From positions 1 through 43,679 of the forward strand of contig JAJZXX010000190.1 in NCBI GenBank assembly GCA_021806205.1: a DNA stretch of 43,679 nt, read 5' to 3'. Position numbers and translations under genes: made by a program. The notes under the pieces were generated by a model, which had not been told where the DNA came from, did not search any database, and saw only the letters and a program-made list of their open reading frames with translations. Origin of the DNA: Bacillota bacterium. GTDB taxonomy: Bacteria > Bacillota > Sulfobacillia > Sulfobacillales > Sulfobacillaceae. Within the stretch, counting starts at the first letter, position 1; every line of letters begins with the position of its first letter. Positions 8,877 through 16,932 of the stretch are shown here, one piece after another.

Positions 8877-10072
8877 TCTGTTCCCCCCACATCGTCTTGG
8901 TCATCCAAGACGAAAAGTTTCCGCTCCACATTGGCAAACAATTCGGCACCGAACGGGGTCACGCGAAAGGATTCACTAATCTCCAGCCCATACCCATCAA
9001 GCCACATCCCCGCAATCAGGTGAAACGCCATGTTGGTCTCTAATATGGTCTTGTCTCCTAATCGGAGGCTGGCTGTATGCTCCCCCCAATCGGGAGGATA
9101 ATTGAGACCGACCGAATAACCTAAACGCGAGTCCTTTGCATACCCATAGCGTCGAATCACCTGCTGCCAGGCCGCATCCACATCTTCCGTGAGCCGCCCG
9201 GGCTGAACCACCAACAAGGCCGCGTCAATGCCCTCGATCACGACCTTGGCCAGGTCAATCAGGCGATCGCTGGGTCTACCAATCACGGCACTACGCGAAA
9301 GTGGGGCATGGTAGCGATGAACACACCCGGCCAGTTCAATGTTGACGGCGTCCCCCCGCTCATAGCGCCGGTTCACCCAAGTCAGGTGGGCAGCCCCGGT
9401 TCGCACCCCCGAAGGCATCAGAGGAACAATGGCCGGATAGTCGCCGGACACTTCCGGGGTGCCCTGAATTTGAGCGCGAAAGATCTCGCCGGCAGCATCT
9501 GCCTCGCGCACCCCGGCACGAATGTAGCCCATGGCGGTATTCATCGCCGACGTGACGATTTCCCCGGCTTGCTTCATATAGAAAATTTCCTGGTCCGACT
9601 TAATGAGCCGAACCCAATTCACTAAGAGATGGGCGTCCACAAACCGGGCATCCGACAGCCCGGCTTGAAGTCGCTGGTATGCCCATGCCGAGAAGTAATA
9701 GGCATCCATCTCAACACCGATAACTCCGCGGTCTAAGCGATATTTCCGGATGACTTCGGCCACATAATCCATAGGATGCCGGACCTCGGACTGCACAAAG
9801 TAATCCGGGTAGGGCTCGATGGCGTTCTCGCTCATCCAGCAAGTCAACCGAGCACCGTTGCCATCCTGTCCGCGACCGATCCAGACCGGCTCATCCAAAT
9901 CTTCCGACACCACTACGGCTTGGGGTACATAAAAAGACCACCCGTCATAGCCGGTCAGGTAATTCATATTGGCCGGGTCGGTAAGAATAAGCGTATCAAT
10001 CCCTTGTTGCCCCATTCGGGATTTCACAGTCCGAAGGCGGAGCTCATACTCAGGACGATCAAATAGGGCCAC
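8849..10072 (-). CDS. doeA: Ectoine hydrolase EutD/DoeA (M24 creatinase-like family)
   Basis: EutD/DoeA opens the ectoine ring, giving mainly N-alpha-acetyl-L-2,4-diaminobutyrate. The protein has the creatinase-type two-domain layout: an N-terminal domain with MNYLTGYDGWSFYVPQ, then a pita-bread catalytic domain with YERGDAVNIELAGC, SVGLNYPPDWGEHTASL and AFHLIAGMWLDGYGLEISES. TGYDGWSFYV and GLNYPPDWGEH are, to my knowledge, hallmarks of this subgroup rather than of prolidases. A TTG-initiated reading frame reaches 10108. GTG at 10072 is preferred because AAAGGG lies 8 nt upstream and the conserved region starts just after, giving about 407 aa. It is the first gene of the minus operon, with a TATAAT about 57 bp upstream. 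The family is near certain and ectoine specificity very likely given adjacent eutC. Confidence 0.88.
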   Translation of the reverse strand: MALFDRPEYELRLRTVKSRMGQQGIDTLILTDPANMNYLTGYDGWSFYVPQAVVVSEDLDEPVWIGRGQDGNGARLTCWMSENAIEPYPDYFVQSEVRHPMDYVAEVIRKYRLDRGVIGVEMDAYYFSAWAYQRLQAGLSDARFVDAHLLVNWVRLIKSDQEIFYMKQAGEIVTSAMNTAMGYIRAGVREADAAGEIFRAQIQGTPEVSGDYPAIVPLMPSGVRTGAAHLTWVNRRYERGDAVNIELAGCVHRYHAPLSRSAVIGRPSDRLIDLAKVVIEGIDAALLVVQPGRLTEDVDAAWQQVIRRYGYAKDSRLGYSVGLNYPPDWGEHTASLRLGDKTILETNMAFHLIAGMWLDGYGLEISESFRVTPFGAELFANVERKLFVLDDQDDVGGTEWRLSLSGS

Positions 10073-10128
10073 AGGCGTCACCCTTTCGCCACACTTCTGA
10101 AGCAACAAATTGATGATAATTCCGAGTG

Positions 10129-10134
10129 ATTATA
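10129..10134 (-). promoter_or_regulatory. Candidate -10 box of the eutD operon
   Basis: A perfect TATAAT is read on the minus strand, about 57 bp upstream of the preferred eutD start at 10072. No good TTGACA lies 16-18 bp upstream of it, which fits a promoter that needs an activator such as PucR. This is an inference from sequence only. Confidence 0.4.
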
Positions 10135-11199
10135 CGAGACTATTCTACAAAACGTATGAAAGTATAACCACACAATCCCATACAAGTAACAGGTTAGCAT
10201 TTGGACGCATCATGCAATACCAATCAGTGTACCGAGGCCTGCAATAGCATGGTAGTTTCACGGTGTCCTTGTTGTAGTTGAAAAAGGATATCCTAAATGG
10301 GTCGGTAATTCGGGAAGCTGGCATCAGCACAATTTGTTCCATAATCTAAATCAAGAGCGCGGTTAACAGCTAAAACGCATGTGGCAGTTGGTATCATGCT
10401 CCTCGGCCTCCGCACAATCGCCCTGAATTCTTAGAGGACTAAGCGGAAGGATCCCCCACGAATCACCGGGAGAGATGAGGATCTAGAGCGCTTCGAGAAT
10501 GCACGCCGATATGCGGGAACCTGGCCCACCGATACCAACTCGCGGTGGCATCCTCCTTCATGAAGGATCCACAAACCCCGCAAGGCATCTAAAATAACCG
10601 CATCGGAACGGCGTCGGGCCGTCAGGTCAGGGCGGCAAAGCCTTCCCGACGGGATACAACCAACCAGCATGAGTTGTTACGTGCTCCCGTAAACCGCGGG
10701 AGCTTCGGGCACCCGGCCGCCGGATCGGCCCGACCGTGAAAGTAGTCTCGGGGCTCACGCTGAATTATCCGAGGTTGACCCGGCAAATGGCCGCGTCGCT
10801 CGCCGGACGCGGGGGATGACTCGGACACTCGAAGGCCCCCGAAAGAAACGGACTTCGGGATAATGGCGCCTGCCCCGATCTGCCGATACATACTCATCGC
10901 ATGCACAAGACAGATGTTTCGGAGAACTCGTGGGCGACTGTGAGTGCCGCACCGACCGAAATGGAGGGCAATGTCCGCCTCAATCACAACCAAGGCACCT
11001 AGACGCACTGACCTATCCCGGTGACTAACTGCATGAATAGGGCGACACGCACTAAAATATTTTACCTATGGTGCATCCTGCTTACAGGAATCTACTGTAT
11101 TTCATAGAATTCTCCTAATACATCGTTTAATGGTACTTATTGAATTCTTTGGGGTGAGTATGGCGTTTGGTCTTATAAATTAAGAGAGGATGATTCGTA
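10135..11199. other. Intergenic region between the divergent operons, no credible gene
   Basis: About 1.1 kb separate eutD from the permease gene. Reading frames of 65-128 codons exist on the minus strand (for example 10622-11008), but their translations are rich in Arg/Ser/Gly without recognisable motifs, and I do not accept them as genes. The first 70 bp and last 150 bp are AT-rich and should hold the two promoters. The central 10.4-11.0 kb part is GC-rich and contains one copy of a dispersed repeat. AGAGAGGA at about 11182-11189 is the ribosome binding site of the permease, and TATAAA at 11174-11179 is a possible -10 without a convincing -35. Confidence 0.6.
10412..10628. repeat. Dispersed repeat, copy 1 (two matching blocks)
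   Basis: Two blocks resemble 18549-18650. Block one (10412-10440) matches 18549-18577 almost throughout, including AATCGCCCTGAATT. Block two starts at AAGGATCCACAAACC (10563-10577) and includes CGCATCGGAACGGCGT. Here the blocks are about 120 bp apart. In copy 2 they are adjacent. An extra AAGGATCC at 10447-10454 stands at the left edge of the intervening segment, so copy 2 can be derived by deletion between the two AAGGATCC octamers. Function is unknown; it may be the end of a decayed mobile element. Confidence 0.6.
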
Positions 11200-12612
11200 G
11201 TGCAGCAGGAAGTGGATAGGGGATCTCCATCTACAGAAATGAAACGAGGCGCTGTCGGATTATGGGCAGCCGTGTTTCAATCTTTTTCTTTCGTCGGCCC
11301 GGCCGGAGATGTTGCAATTCTTCTCGTAGGAACCGCGGCTTTCGCGTTGGGCGCAACACCACTCGCCGTTCTGGTCGCTTGGGCACTTTATGGCCTTTGG
11401 ATGGTTGTTCCCATCGAATTCTCCAAGAAAATCATCAACTCTGGTAGCTTTTACGCCTATTCGGCGCAAGGACTCGGGGGAGGCGGAGGGGTCCTCGCGC
11501 TATGGTATTGGATGGGTGAGAATCTTACGGGTCCGGCGTTCGGGGTGTTGGGTCTTAGCGGTTTCATATATCTGTTGAGCTCCACCCTGTCCAAGACGGG
11601 GTGGGTATGGATCCCGATTGCGGTGGCAACGTTGGCGTTTGGGGTTGTCCTATCGTATCGTGGCATTCGTCCATCCCTACAATACACGCAATGGACAGGC
11701 TTTTTGGAGATTGCGTTTCTGGTTGTAGCCGCCGTCATTATCGTGATTAAGGTGGGGTCCCACAATACCTTGACTCCATTCACCCTCGGACCCTTGCACG
11801 GCGCTTTTGGGCCGCTCTTTTTAGGGGTAGTCTTTTCAGTTCTGGATTTTACCGGACTGGGAACCGCCACCACGATTTCCGAAGAGGTGCGAGACTCACG
11901 GAAATTAATTAGTCGGGCCATCATAATCGCATGGGTTTTATCCGGGATCGCGATGATATTCCCCTCTTATGCGCTAACCGTAGGCTGGGGTGTCCATGCC
12001 ATGTCCAGCTATGCCAGCTCGCCGGATCCCGGACTCATTGTGTTTCACCGCTATCTCGGAAACTTCGGGTGGATACTCTTGATATTGTTCACGATTAACA
12101 GCTATCTTAATTACATGGTGGCCAAAGTCAATGCTGTGAGTCGAATTTGGTACAGCGCCGGGCGCGACGGGGTGTTTTTCGGGCGGTTGCGCAAAATCCA
12201 TCCAACCTTCAGGACCCCCCATCAGACCACCGCGTTCTTTTTTGTCATCATCGTCGTAATCGATATCATTGCTGGGTTGATTCTTGGGCCAACCGAGGCC
12301 GGCATTTGGCTTCTGACAATTGCTGGAGTATCTATCATCGCCGTGCACATTGTCGCCAATACCGCACTTACTGTGTATATGGCGAAGATCAAAGAATTCA
12401 AGTTCTTCAAGCACGGGGTCATTCCCAGTGTCGCCACCATCGTTGGGGCGGTGGTCATTTGGTATAGCGTATATCCGGTTCCCAAAGGTCCCGTGGGTAT
12501 CGCGGTCTTAGTGGCTATAGCCTGGTTGGTTGTCGGTCTCGGCGTGGCTTTTTATCTCAATCGGCGCCAACGCGAGGCATTGAAAACGGCCGGCTTATCA
12601 CGGGAGGCGTAA
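11200..12612 (+). CDS. APC-family amino acid/compatible-solute permease
   Basis: The 470-aa protein has about 12 hydrophobic membrane segments and the APC-superfamily layout. TM1 contains FQSFSFVGPAGDVAILLVGT, a SGSFYAYSAQGLG stretch follows TM2, and the C-terminus is charged (NRRQREALKTAG). A five-glycine run after the SFYAY segment is unusual. The GTG start follows AGAGAGGA by about 10 nt. As the first gene of the plus-strand catabolic operon it probably imports the operon's substrate by proton or sodium symport. Ectoine is the obvious candidate given the divergent eutDCB genes. Known ectoine importers are mostly TRAP, ABC (Ehu) or BCCT systems, so an APC importer would be new. The substrate is inference. 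Confidence 0.8.
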   Translation: MQQEVDRGSPSTEMKRGAVGLWAAVFQSFSFVGPAGDVAILLVGTAAFALGATPLAVLVAWALYGLWMVVPIEFSKKIINSGSFYAYSAQGLGGGGGVLALWYWMGENLTGPAFGVLGLSGFIYLLSSTLSKTGWVWIPIAVATLAFGVVLSYRGIRPSLQYTQWTGFLEIAFLVVAAVIIVIKVGSHNTLTPFTLGPLHGAFGPLFLGVVFSVLDFTGLGTATTISEEVRDSRKLISRAIIIAWVLSGIAMIFPSYALTVGWGVHAMSSYASSPDPGLIVFHRYLGNFGWILLILFTINSYLNYMVAKVNAVSRIWYSAGRDGVFFGRLRKIHPTFRTPHQTTAFFFVIIVVIDIIAGLILGPTEAGIWLLTIAGVSIIAVHIVANTALTVYMAKIKEFKFFKHGVIPSVATIVGAVVIWYSVYPVPKGPVGIAVLVAIAWLVVGLGVAFYLNRRQREALKTAGLSREA

Positions 12613-12697
12613 GGCCGCCCGGAAGTCCTCGTTAAAGGCTCTGCTTGGTGCTTCGTACTGACGTGTCAAATGACTCGACAACTGGAGGGATGCATAC

Positions 12698-13762
12698 GTG
12701 AGAGCCATGGTCTTCTACGGAGTCGGGCAGCCGCTGCAAATGGAAGAGGTGTCGGTTCCGCAGGTCGGTCCGGATGAAGTGCTAGTGCGAGTTTGTGCGG
12801 CGGGGATATGCGGTTCGGATATTCACATTGCTATTGAAGGCACCACCGTTCCGTTCCGAACCCCAATCATTCTAGGGCATGAGGCAGCCGGAGTGATTGA
12901 AAATCTGGGGCCCGAGGTTCGGGAGTGGAAGGCTGGAGACAGAGTTTCCATCTTGCCGGATGTGGTATGCGGCAATTGCGTGAATTGCTGGGATGGCCGG
13001 TCGGAACTTTGTCTGAAACGGCAACTTATCGGAATCCATCGGAACGGGGCCCTGGCGGAATACGTTGTTGCGCCCGCAAGAAATCTTGTTCGGCTTCCCG
13101 ACCGAATTAGTTTTGAGGCTGGCGCTATTGCAACGGATGCCGTGGCCACTCCCTATCATGCCCTGGTACGGGTGGGGAAGTTGCATGCAGGCGAAACGAT
13201 TTTGATTACGGGACTGGGGGCGTTGGGCCTTCATGCTGTCACCCTGGCGCGTGTTCTCGGGGCGTCCTGGATAGCCGCGGCGACACATTATCCGCGCGCC
13301 GGGCAACGGGCGCGGGCGCGAGGAGCGGATCAGGTATGGGAATCCGGCTTCGCATTGAGGCCATCCGAGCAGTACGATCTGGCTGTGGATTTTTCTGGCG
13401 AACCTAGTCTTATCGAAGCCGCTATCGGTGCCCTCAGACCCGGAGGTCGGCTGGTGCTGGTCGGACTCTCCGAGAAATCCTTCTCAACGCTAAACGTGAC
13501 GGTAAGCACTCTGGTTCGTCGGGGAATGGCCATTGTCGGTTCGTACGGAGCGCATCCTGGAGATCTTAGTGAAGTCTTGTCCCTTGCCGACAGCGGCCGG
13601 CTCAACCTCGAGAACTCGGTAACTCACCGCTTCGCGCTGTCGGATGCTTATGTGGCCATTCAACACTTGGCGGGCAAGCTAGGCGACCCCATTCGGGTGG
13701 CTATTTTGCCAGAATTGCAGGAATCTGTGCCATCGGCATTGTGCCGTCCCATTATTGCCTGA
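12698..13762 (+). CDS. Zinc-dependent alcohol dehydrogenase (MDR family)
   Basis: This 354-aa medium-chain dehydrogenase has the full catalytic zinc set: Cys38 in GICGSD and His61-Glu62 in GHEAAG. The structural-zinc cysteines are at 91, 94, 97 and 105 (CGNCVNCWDGRSELC). The nucleotide fold carries TGLGALGLHAV. The GTG start is preceded by GGAGGGA at 8 nt. It follows the permease by 85 bp and precedes the aminotransferase. In the pathway it might oxidise or reduce an intermediate such as a hydroxylated or semialdehyde compound, but no step of known ectoine degradation requires it, so its substrate is open. Family assignment is firm. Confidence 0.85.
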   Translation: MRAMVFYGVGQPLQMEEVSVPQVGPDEVLVRVCAAGICGSDIHIAIEGTTVPFRTPIILGHEAAGVIENLGPEVREWKAGDRVSILPDVVCGNCVNCWDGRSELCLKRQLIGIHRNGALAEYVVAPARNLVRLPDRISFEAGAIATDAVATPYHALVRVGKLHAGETILITGLGALGLHAVTLARVLGASWIAAATHYPRAGQRARARGADQVWESGFALRPSEQYDLAVDFSGEPSLIEAAIGALRPGGRLVLVGLSEKSFSTLNVTVSTLVRRGMAIVGSYGAHPGDLSEVLSLADSGRLNLENSVTHRFALSDAYVAIQHLAGKLGDPIRVAILPELQESVPSALCRPIIA

Positions 13763-13795
13763 GTCGGGTTGTTCGGAAACGAGGGAGGAAGAACG

Positions 13796-13864
13796 ATGCA
13801 AACGCGGGTTCAAGCCCGGTCTAAATCCCCGCCGCAACTGCGGAGTGGGCGCAATCTGCTCTAA
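13796..13864 (+). CDS. Possible 22-aa leader peptide ahead of the aminotransferase gene
   Basis: A 22-codon frame begins at an ATG with a strong ribosome binding site (GGGAGGAAG, 7 nt upstream). It ends at TAA 64 bp before the aminotransferase start. The peptide is basic and Arg/Gln-rich, with no transmembrane segment. The surrounding 165-bp leader contains small inverted repeats, for example CCGCAACTGCGG and an AAATCC/GGATTT pair at about 13823-13828 and 13866-13871. It could be a translated leader controlling the downstream gene, or a chance frame with a fortuitous ribosome binding site. I cannot decide between them. Confidence 0.3.
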   Translation: MQTRVQARSKSPPQLRSGRNLL

Positions 13865-13928
13865 CGGATTTAGCGAGGCAAAGTTCGGCCGGCGATAACC
13901 GCTGCCGAAGACGAAAGGACACGATACC

Positions 13929-15263
13929 ATGGGAAAAGCCCAAACACGGTGGGGCCCGTACACCAATATGAAGAGTCTGGCGGAATCAGGCCCTACAATT
14001 ATTACTCGGGCCGACGGGGTTTATGTCTATGACGACCGGGGCCGGCAATATATTGACGGGCACGGGGGGTTGTGGCTGGCCAATATCGGCTATGGACGGC
14101 GCGAAATCATCGACGCCATTGCGCAACAAGCCGAAGCGCTCGCATGGTTCCCGTCATTCGGAGGATTTGCCAACGAGCCGTCCTTGCGGTTGGCTGACCG
14201 TCTCATTGAATTGCTAAGGCCGGATGGGATGGCGCATGTCATGTTCAGCAACGACGGATCGGAATCCGTAGAGACGGCGTTGAAAATTGCCCGCCAATAT
14301 TGGAAGGTTCAGGGTCTAGCCCATAAGTATAAATATATTACGCGGCATCATGCGTATCATGGCGTAACCATGGGTGCCCTGAGCGTTCAAGGGATCGCGG
14401 AGAACCGTATAGAATTCGAACCGCTACTGCCCGGAGTGGTCCACGTGGCTGCGCCCTACCGCAACCATTGCGGCATGCACCCAGAGTCCAGCGTTTGCAC
14501 TTTTGCGTGTGCACGAGCTGTCGAAGAAGCCATTCTGACCCAAGGTGCAGACAGCGTGGCCGCGTTTATCGCCGAGCCTGTCCAGGCGGCGGGGGGAGTC
14601 ATCCTGCCGCCATCAGACTACCTAAGACAGGTGCGGGAAATTTGCCGCCGTTACGATGTGCTCTTTATTGCCGATGAAGTGGTGACAGGATTTGGCCGTC
14701 TCGGGTCATGGTTTGGCAGCCGTCATTATGGGATCCAGCCGGACATCATGACTATGGCAAAAGGCATTACTTCGGGGTATGTGCCACTCGGTGCGACAGC
14801 GGTGTCTGAAAACATCTTTAGGACCTTTCTCAATATGCCGGTTGCCGGCCCGGAATTTCGTCACGGGAACACTTACAGCGGGCATCCCCTGGCCGCCGCC
14901 GCAGCATTAGCGAATATCCAGATATTGGAGAGGGAGGCCCTTCCGGAGCATGCCCGAAAAATGGGAGTCCTTTTGCAAAAGGCACTACAAGACGTCCAGC
15001 AGCGTCATCTGGAGTGGGTAGTCGACGCCAATGCAGAAGGCCTACTGGGTCGCATTGAACTGCGTGATCCGTCGGGGCAGATGCAAGCCGGAGAGTTGGG
15101 AGCCGCGATGGCCAAACACATGTATGACCTCGGTGTCATCGTCCGCCCGTTGGGCGATGTGGTGACTTTTTCACCTCCTTTGGTAATTTCCGAGCAACAG
15201 ATTGCCCAGATGGTTGCCATCTCCGAAGAAGCCCTGACATTAGTGCAAGCCCACGGGGGATAA
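13929..15263 (+). CDS. Class III PLP aminotransferase (DoeD-like, diaminobutyrate aminotransferase candidate)
   Basis: The 444-aa enzyme belongs to the omega-amino-acid/class III aminotransferases. It has FSNDGSESVETALKIAR (106-122), RHHAYHGVT (139-147), the aspartate in FIADEVVTGFGR (Asp249) and the PLP lysine in MAKGITSGY (Lys278). HGNTYSGHPLAAAAAL follows near residue 320. A short cysteine-containing insertion near 181-194 is a distinguishing detail. In ectoine breakdown DoeD transfers the 4-amino group of diaminobutyrate to give aspartate semialdehyde. This protein sits directly before an aldehyde dehydrogenase, as expected for a DoeD-DoeC pair. The ATG follows AAAGGA by 9 nt. The alternative is a beta-alanine/pyruvate-type omega-transaminase. 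Confidence 0.83.
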   Translation: MGKAQTRWGPYTNMKSLAESGPTIITRADGVYVYDDRGRQYIDGHGGLWLANIGYGRREIIDAIAQQAEALAWFPSFGGFANEPSLRLADRLIELLRPDGMAHVMFSNDGSESVETALKIARQYWKVQGLAHKYKYITRHHAYHGVTMGALSVQGIAENRIEFEPLLPGVVHVAAPYRNHCGMHPESSVCTFACARAVEEAILTQGADSVAAFIAEPVQAAGGVILPPSDYLRQVREICRRYDVLFIADEVVTGFGRLGSWFGSRHYGIQPDIMTMAKGITSGYVPLGATAVSENIFRTFLNMPVAGPEFRHGNTYSGHPLAAAAALANIQILEREALPEHARKMGVLLQKALQDVQQRHLEWVVDANAEGLLGRIELRDPSGQMQAGELGAAMAKHMYDLGVIVRPLGDVVTFSPPLVISEQQIAQMVAISEEALTLVQAHGG

Positions 15264-15405
15264 TCCGGCTGGAGGATGCGCCCGGATGGTTAACCGGTGA
15301 GGAGGATCCCTGGGCTTCGCTTGAGGCGGTCTTTCGGTATCGGATCGCCGCGGGTTTGGCTATAAGGTTGGCGACATTATCCAATTCAGAGGGGGCGTCT
15401 GGAAC

Positions 15406-16830
15406 ATGGAACAGCGCGGCGTTTATATTGACGGCGGCGAAAGCATGAGGGATGCATACTACGAAGTGACTCACAAATATAGTGGGGCAGTGTTAGCGGA
15501 GGTCGCAGAGGCATCCGATGACGTGATCGAGCAAGCGGTGGCGGGGGCTCAAGATGCCTTTCGCCGGCCGATCACGGTGAACGACAGGGCAGAGATTTTA
15601 GAGCGAGCGGCCCAAATCTTGGAGCGTGACCAGGAAGCCGTCGCCCGACTAATCGCCCAAGAAGCGGGCAAACCCATAAAAGACGCGCGTGTGGAAGTAA
15701 CGCGCGGCCAGTTAACGCTGCGGTATTCGGCGTTGGCCGCACGGACATTGCATGGAATGGAGATCCCGATTCGGGGCAATCCGGGTGCCCAGTCACGGAT
15801 CGCTGTGACGATCCGCAAGCCCTATGGTGTGGTATTGGCCATCACCCCCTTTAATTTTCCCTTGAATCTGGTGTTGCATAAGGTCGGTCCGGCCCTGGCC
15901 GCAGGAAACACGGTGGTGCTCAAACCGGCCCCGGCTACGCCCCTGACGGCGCTCAACATAGCAAGAGTGTTCACGGAGGCGGGACTTCCGCCCGGCCACC
16001 TCCAGGTAGTGACCGGGTCAAATCCCGATGTCGGTGCGAAATTGGTTCGCGATCCCCGGGTGCGCCTTGTCACATTTACCGGATCGGCAACAGTGGGTCA
16101 GATAATTCGGTCCCAGGCAGGTTTGCGTCCTGTGCTTCTCGAACTGGGCAACAACTCCGCCAATATTGTCCATGAGGATGCTGACCTTGATTTGGCCGCC
16201 CGCACGTTGGCGCTGCGAGCCTTCGGATTCGCTGGCCAGGTTTGTGTGTCGGTCCAGCGTATTTATGTTCATCGGCTCATTTATGATGCCTTCCTGTCCC
16301 GGTTGCAAGCCGTTGTGGCAAAATTGGCAGTGGGTGATCCGGAAGACGATGCGACCGATGTGGGGCCGATGATTAGCGAAACGGCCGCCGAGCGCGCTTT
16401 TGACTGGTATCAAGAGTCTCTGCGCCAAGGGGCAAGAGCGGTAGTACCCAGTCAACGGGAAGGGCTTTTTGTACGGCCCAGCCTTTTGGTCGACGTGGCA
16501 CCATCGATGCGGGTGATGTCCGAAGAGGTGTTTGCGCCGTTGGCGGGTGTGGTGCCTTACAACAACTTCGCAGAGGCTTTGGCGTGGGCAAACGACAGCC
16601 GATACGGGTTGCAGGCGGGGGTATTTACGCAACGATTAGATTTGGCCTGGCAAGCGATCCAGACACTCGAGGTGGGCGGGGTGATCGTTAATGACTCTTC
16701 GGCGTATCGGGCTGACAACATGCCCTATGGAGGGGTGAAAGACTCCGGGTTGGGGCGTGAAGGGCCGGAATTCGCCGTTGAGGAGATGACCTATCCGACC
16801 GTCGGGGTGTTCAATTTGCCGGTGCAATGA
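15406..16830 (+). CDS. Aldehyde dehydrogenase (DoeC-like candidate)
   Basis: The 474-aa ALDH has AITPFNFPLNL (145-155), FTGSATVG (224-231), the base Glu246 in LELGNNSA, the catalytic cysteine in GFAGQVCVS (Cys280) and MPYGGVKDSGLGREG at the C-terminus. It is a paralogue of the ALDH at 2945-4387: both carry HKVGPA, a GLQAGVFT segment and VNDSS/INDSS before the last motif. Placed after a class III aminotransferase, it would oxidise the semialdehyde formed there, aspartate semialdehyde to aspartate if the ectoine assignment is right. The ATG at 15406 fits the family's N-terminus. A second ATG at 15448 is less likely because it removes the first strands. Confidence 0.85.
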   Translation: MEQRGVYIDGGESMRDAYYEVTHKYSGAVLAEVAEASDDVIEQAVAGAQDAFRRPITVNDRAEILERAAQILERDQEAVARLIAQEAGKPIKDARVEVTRGQLTLRYSALAARTLHGMEIPIRGNPGAQSRIAVTIRKPYGVVLAITPFNFPLNLVLHKVGPALAAGNTVVLKPAPATPLTALNIARVFTEAGLPPGHLQVVTGSNPDVGAKLVRDPRVRLVTFTGSATVGQIIRSQAGLRPVLLELGNNSANIVHEDADLDLAARTLALRAFGFAGQVCVSVQRIYVHRLIYDAFLSRLQAVVAKLAVGDPEDDATDVGPMISETAAERAFDWYQESLRQGARAVVPSQREGLFVRPSLLVDVAPSMRVMSEEVFAPLAGVVPYNNFAEALAWANDSRYGLQAGVFTQRLDLAWQAIQTLEVGGVIVNDSSAYRADNMPYGGVKDSGLGREGPEFAVEEMTYPTVGVFNLPVQ

Positions 16831-16932
16831 GCGACAAATGCGCAGCAGATGGGCTATGAGCCGAGCCACGCGAAGACCCATGGGCGAACAATTCCCGGTG
16901 TGGCAGGCGCGTCGGGAAAGAGGAATCGTGAG

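Noticed and set aside
10622-11008. 128-codon minus-strand frame in the intergenic region between the operons
   Set aside because: There is no ribosome binding site and no recognisable domain, and it overlaps the edge of a dispersed repeat. It is treated as non-coding or a remnant.
10081-11199. A common operator shared by the eutD and permease promoters
   Set aside because: I compared the AT-rich ends of the region on both strands and found only short, weak similarities (TTCATA-type), not enough to claim a binding site.
16018-16632. 204-codon minus-strand frame within the second aldehyde dehydrogenase
   Set aside because: It mirrors a well-supported gene on the other strand and shows no motif of its own.
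1961-16830. Reading the cluster simply as threonine or methionine catabolism
   Set aside because: The dehydratase, homoserine dehydrogenase and gamma-PLP enzyme could suggest it. However, the M24 and cyclodeaminase-family proteins carry EutD- and EutC-specific segments that threonine or methionine breakdown would not explain.
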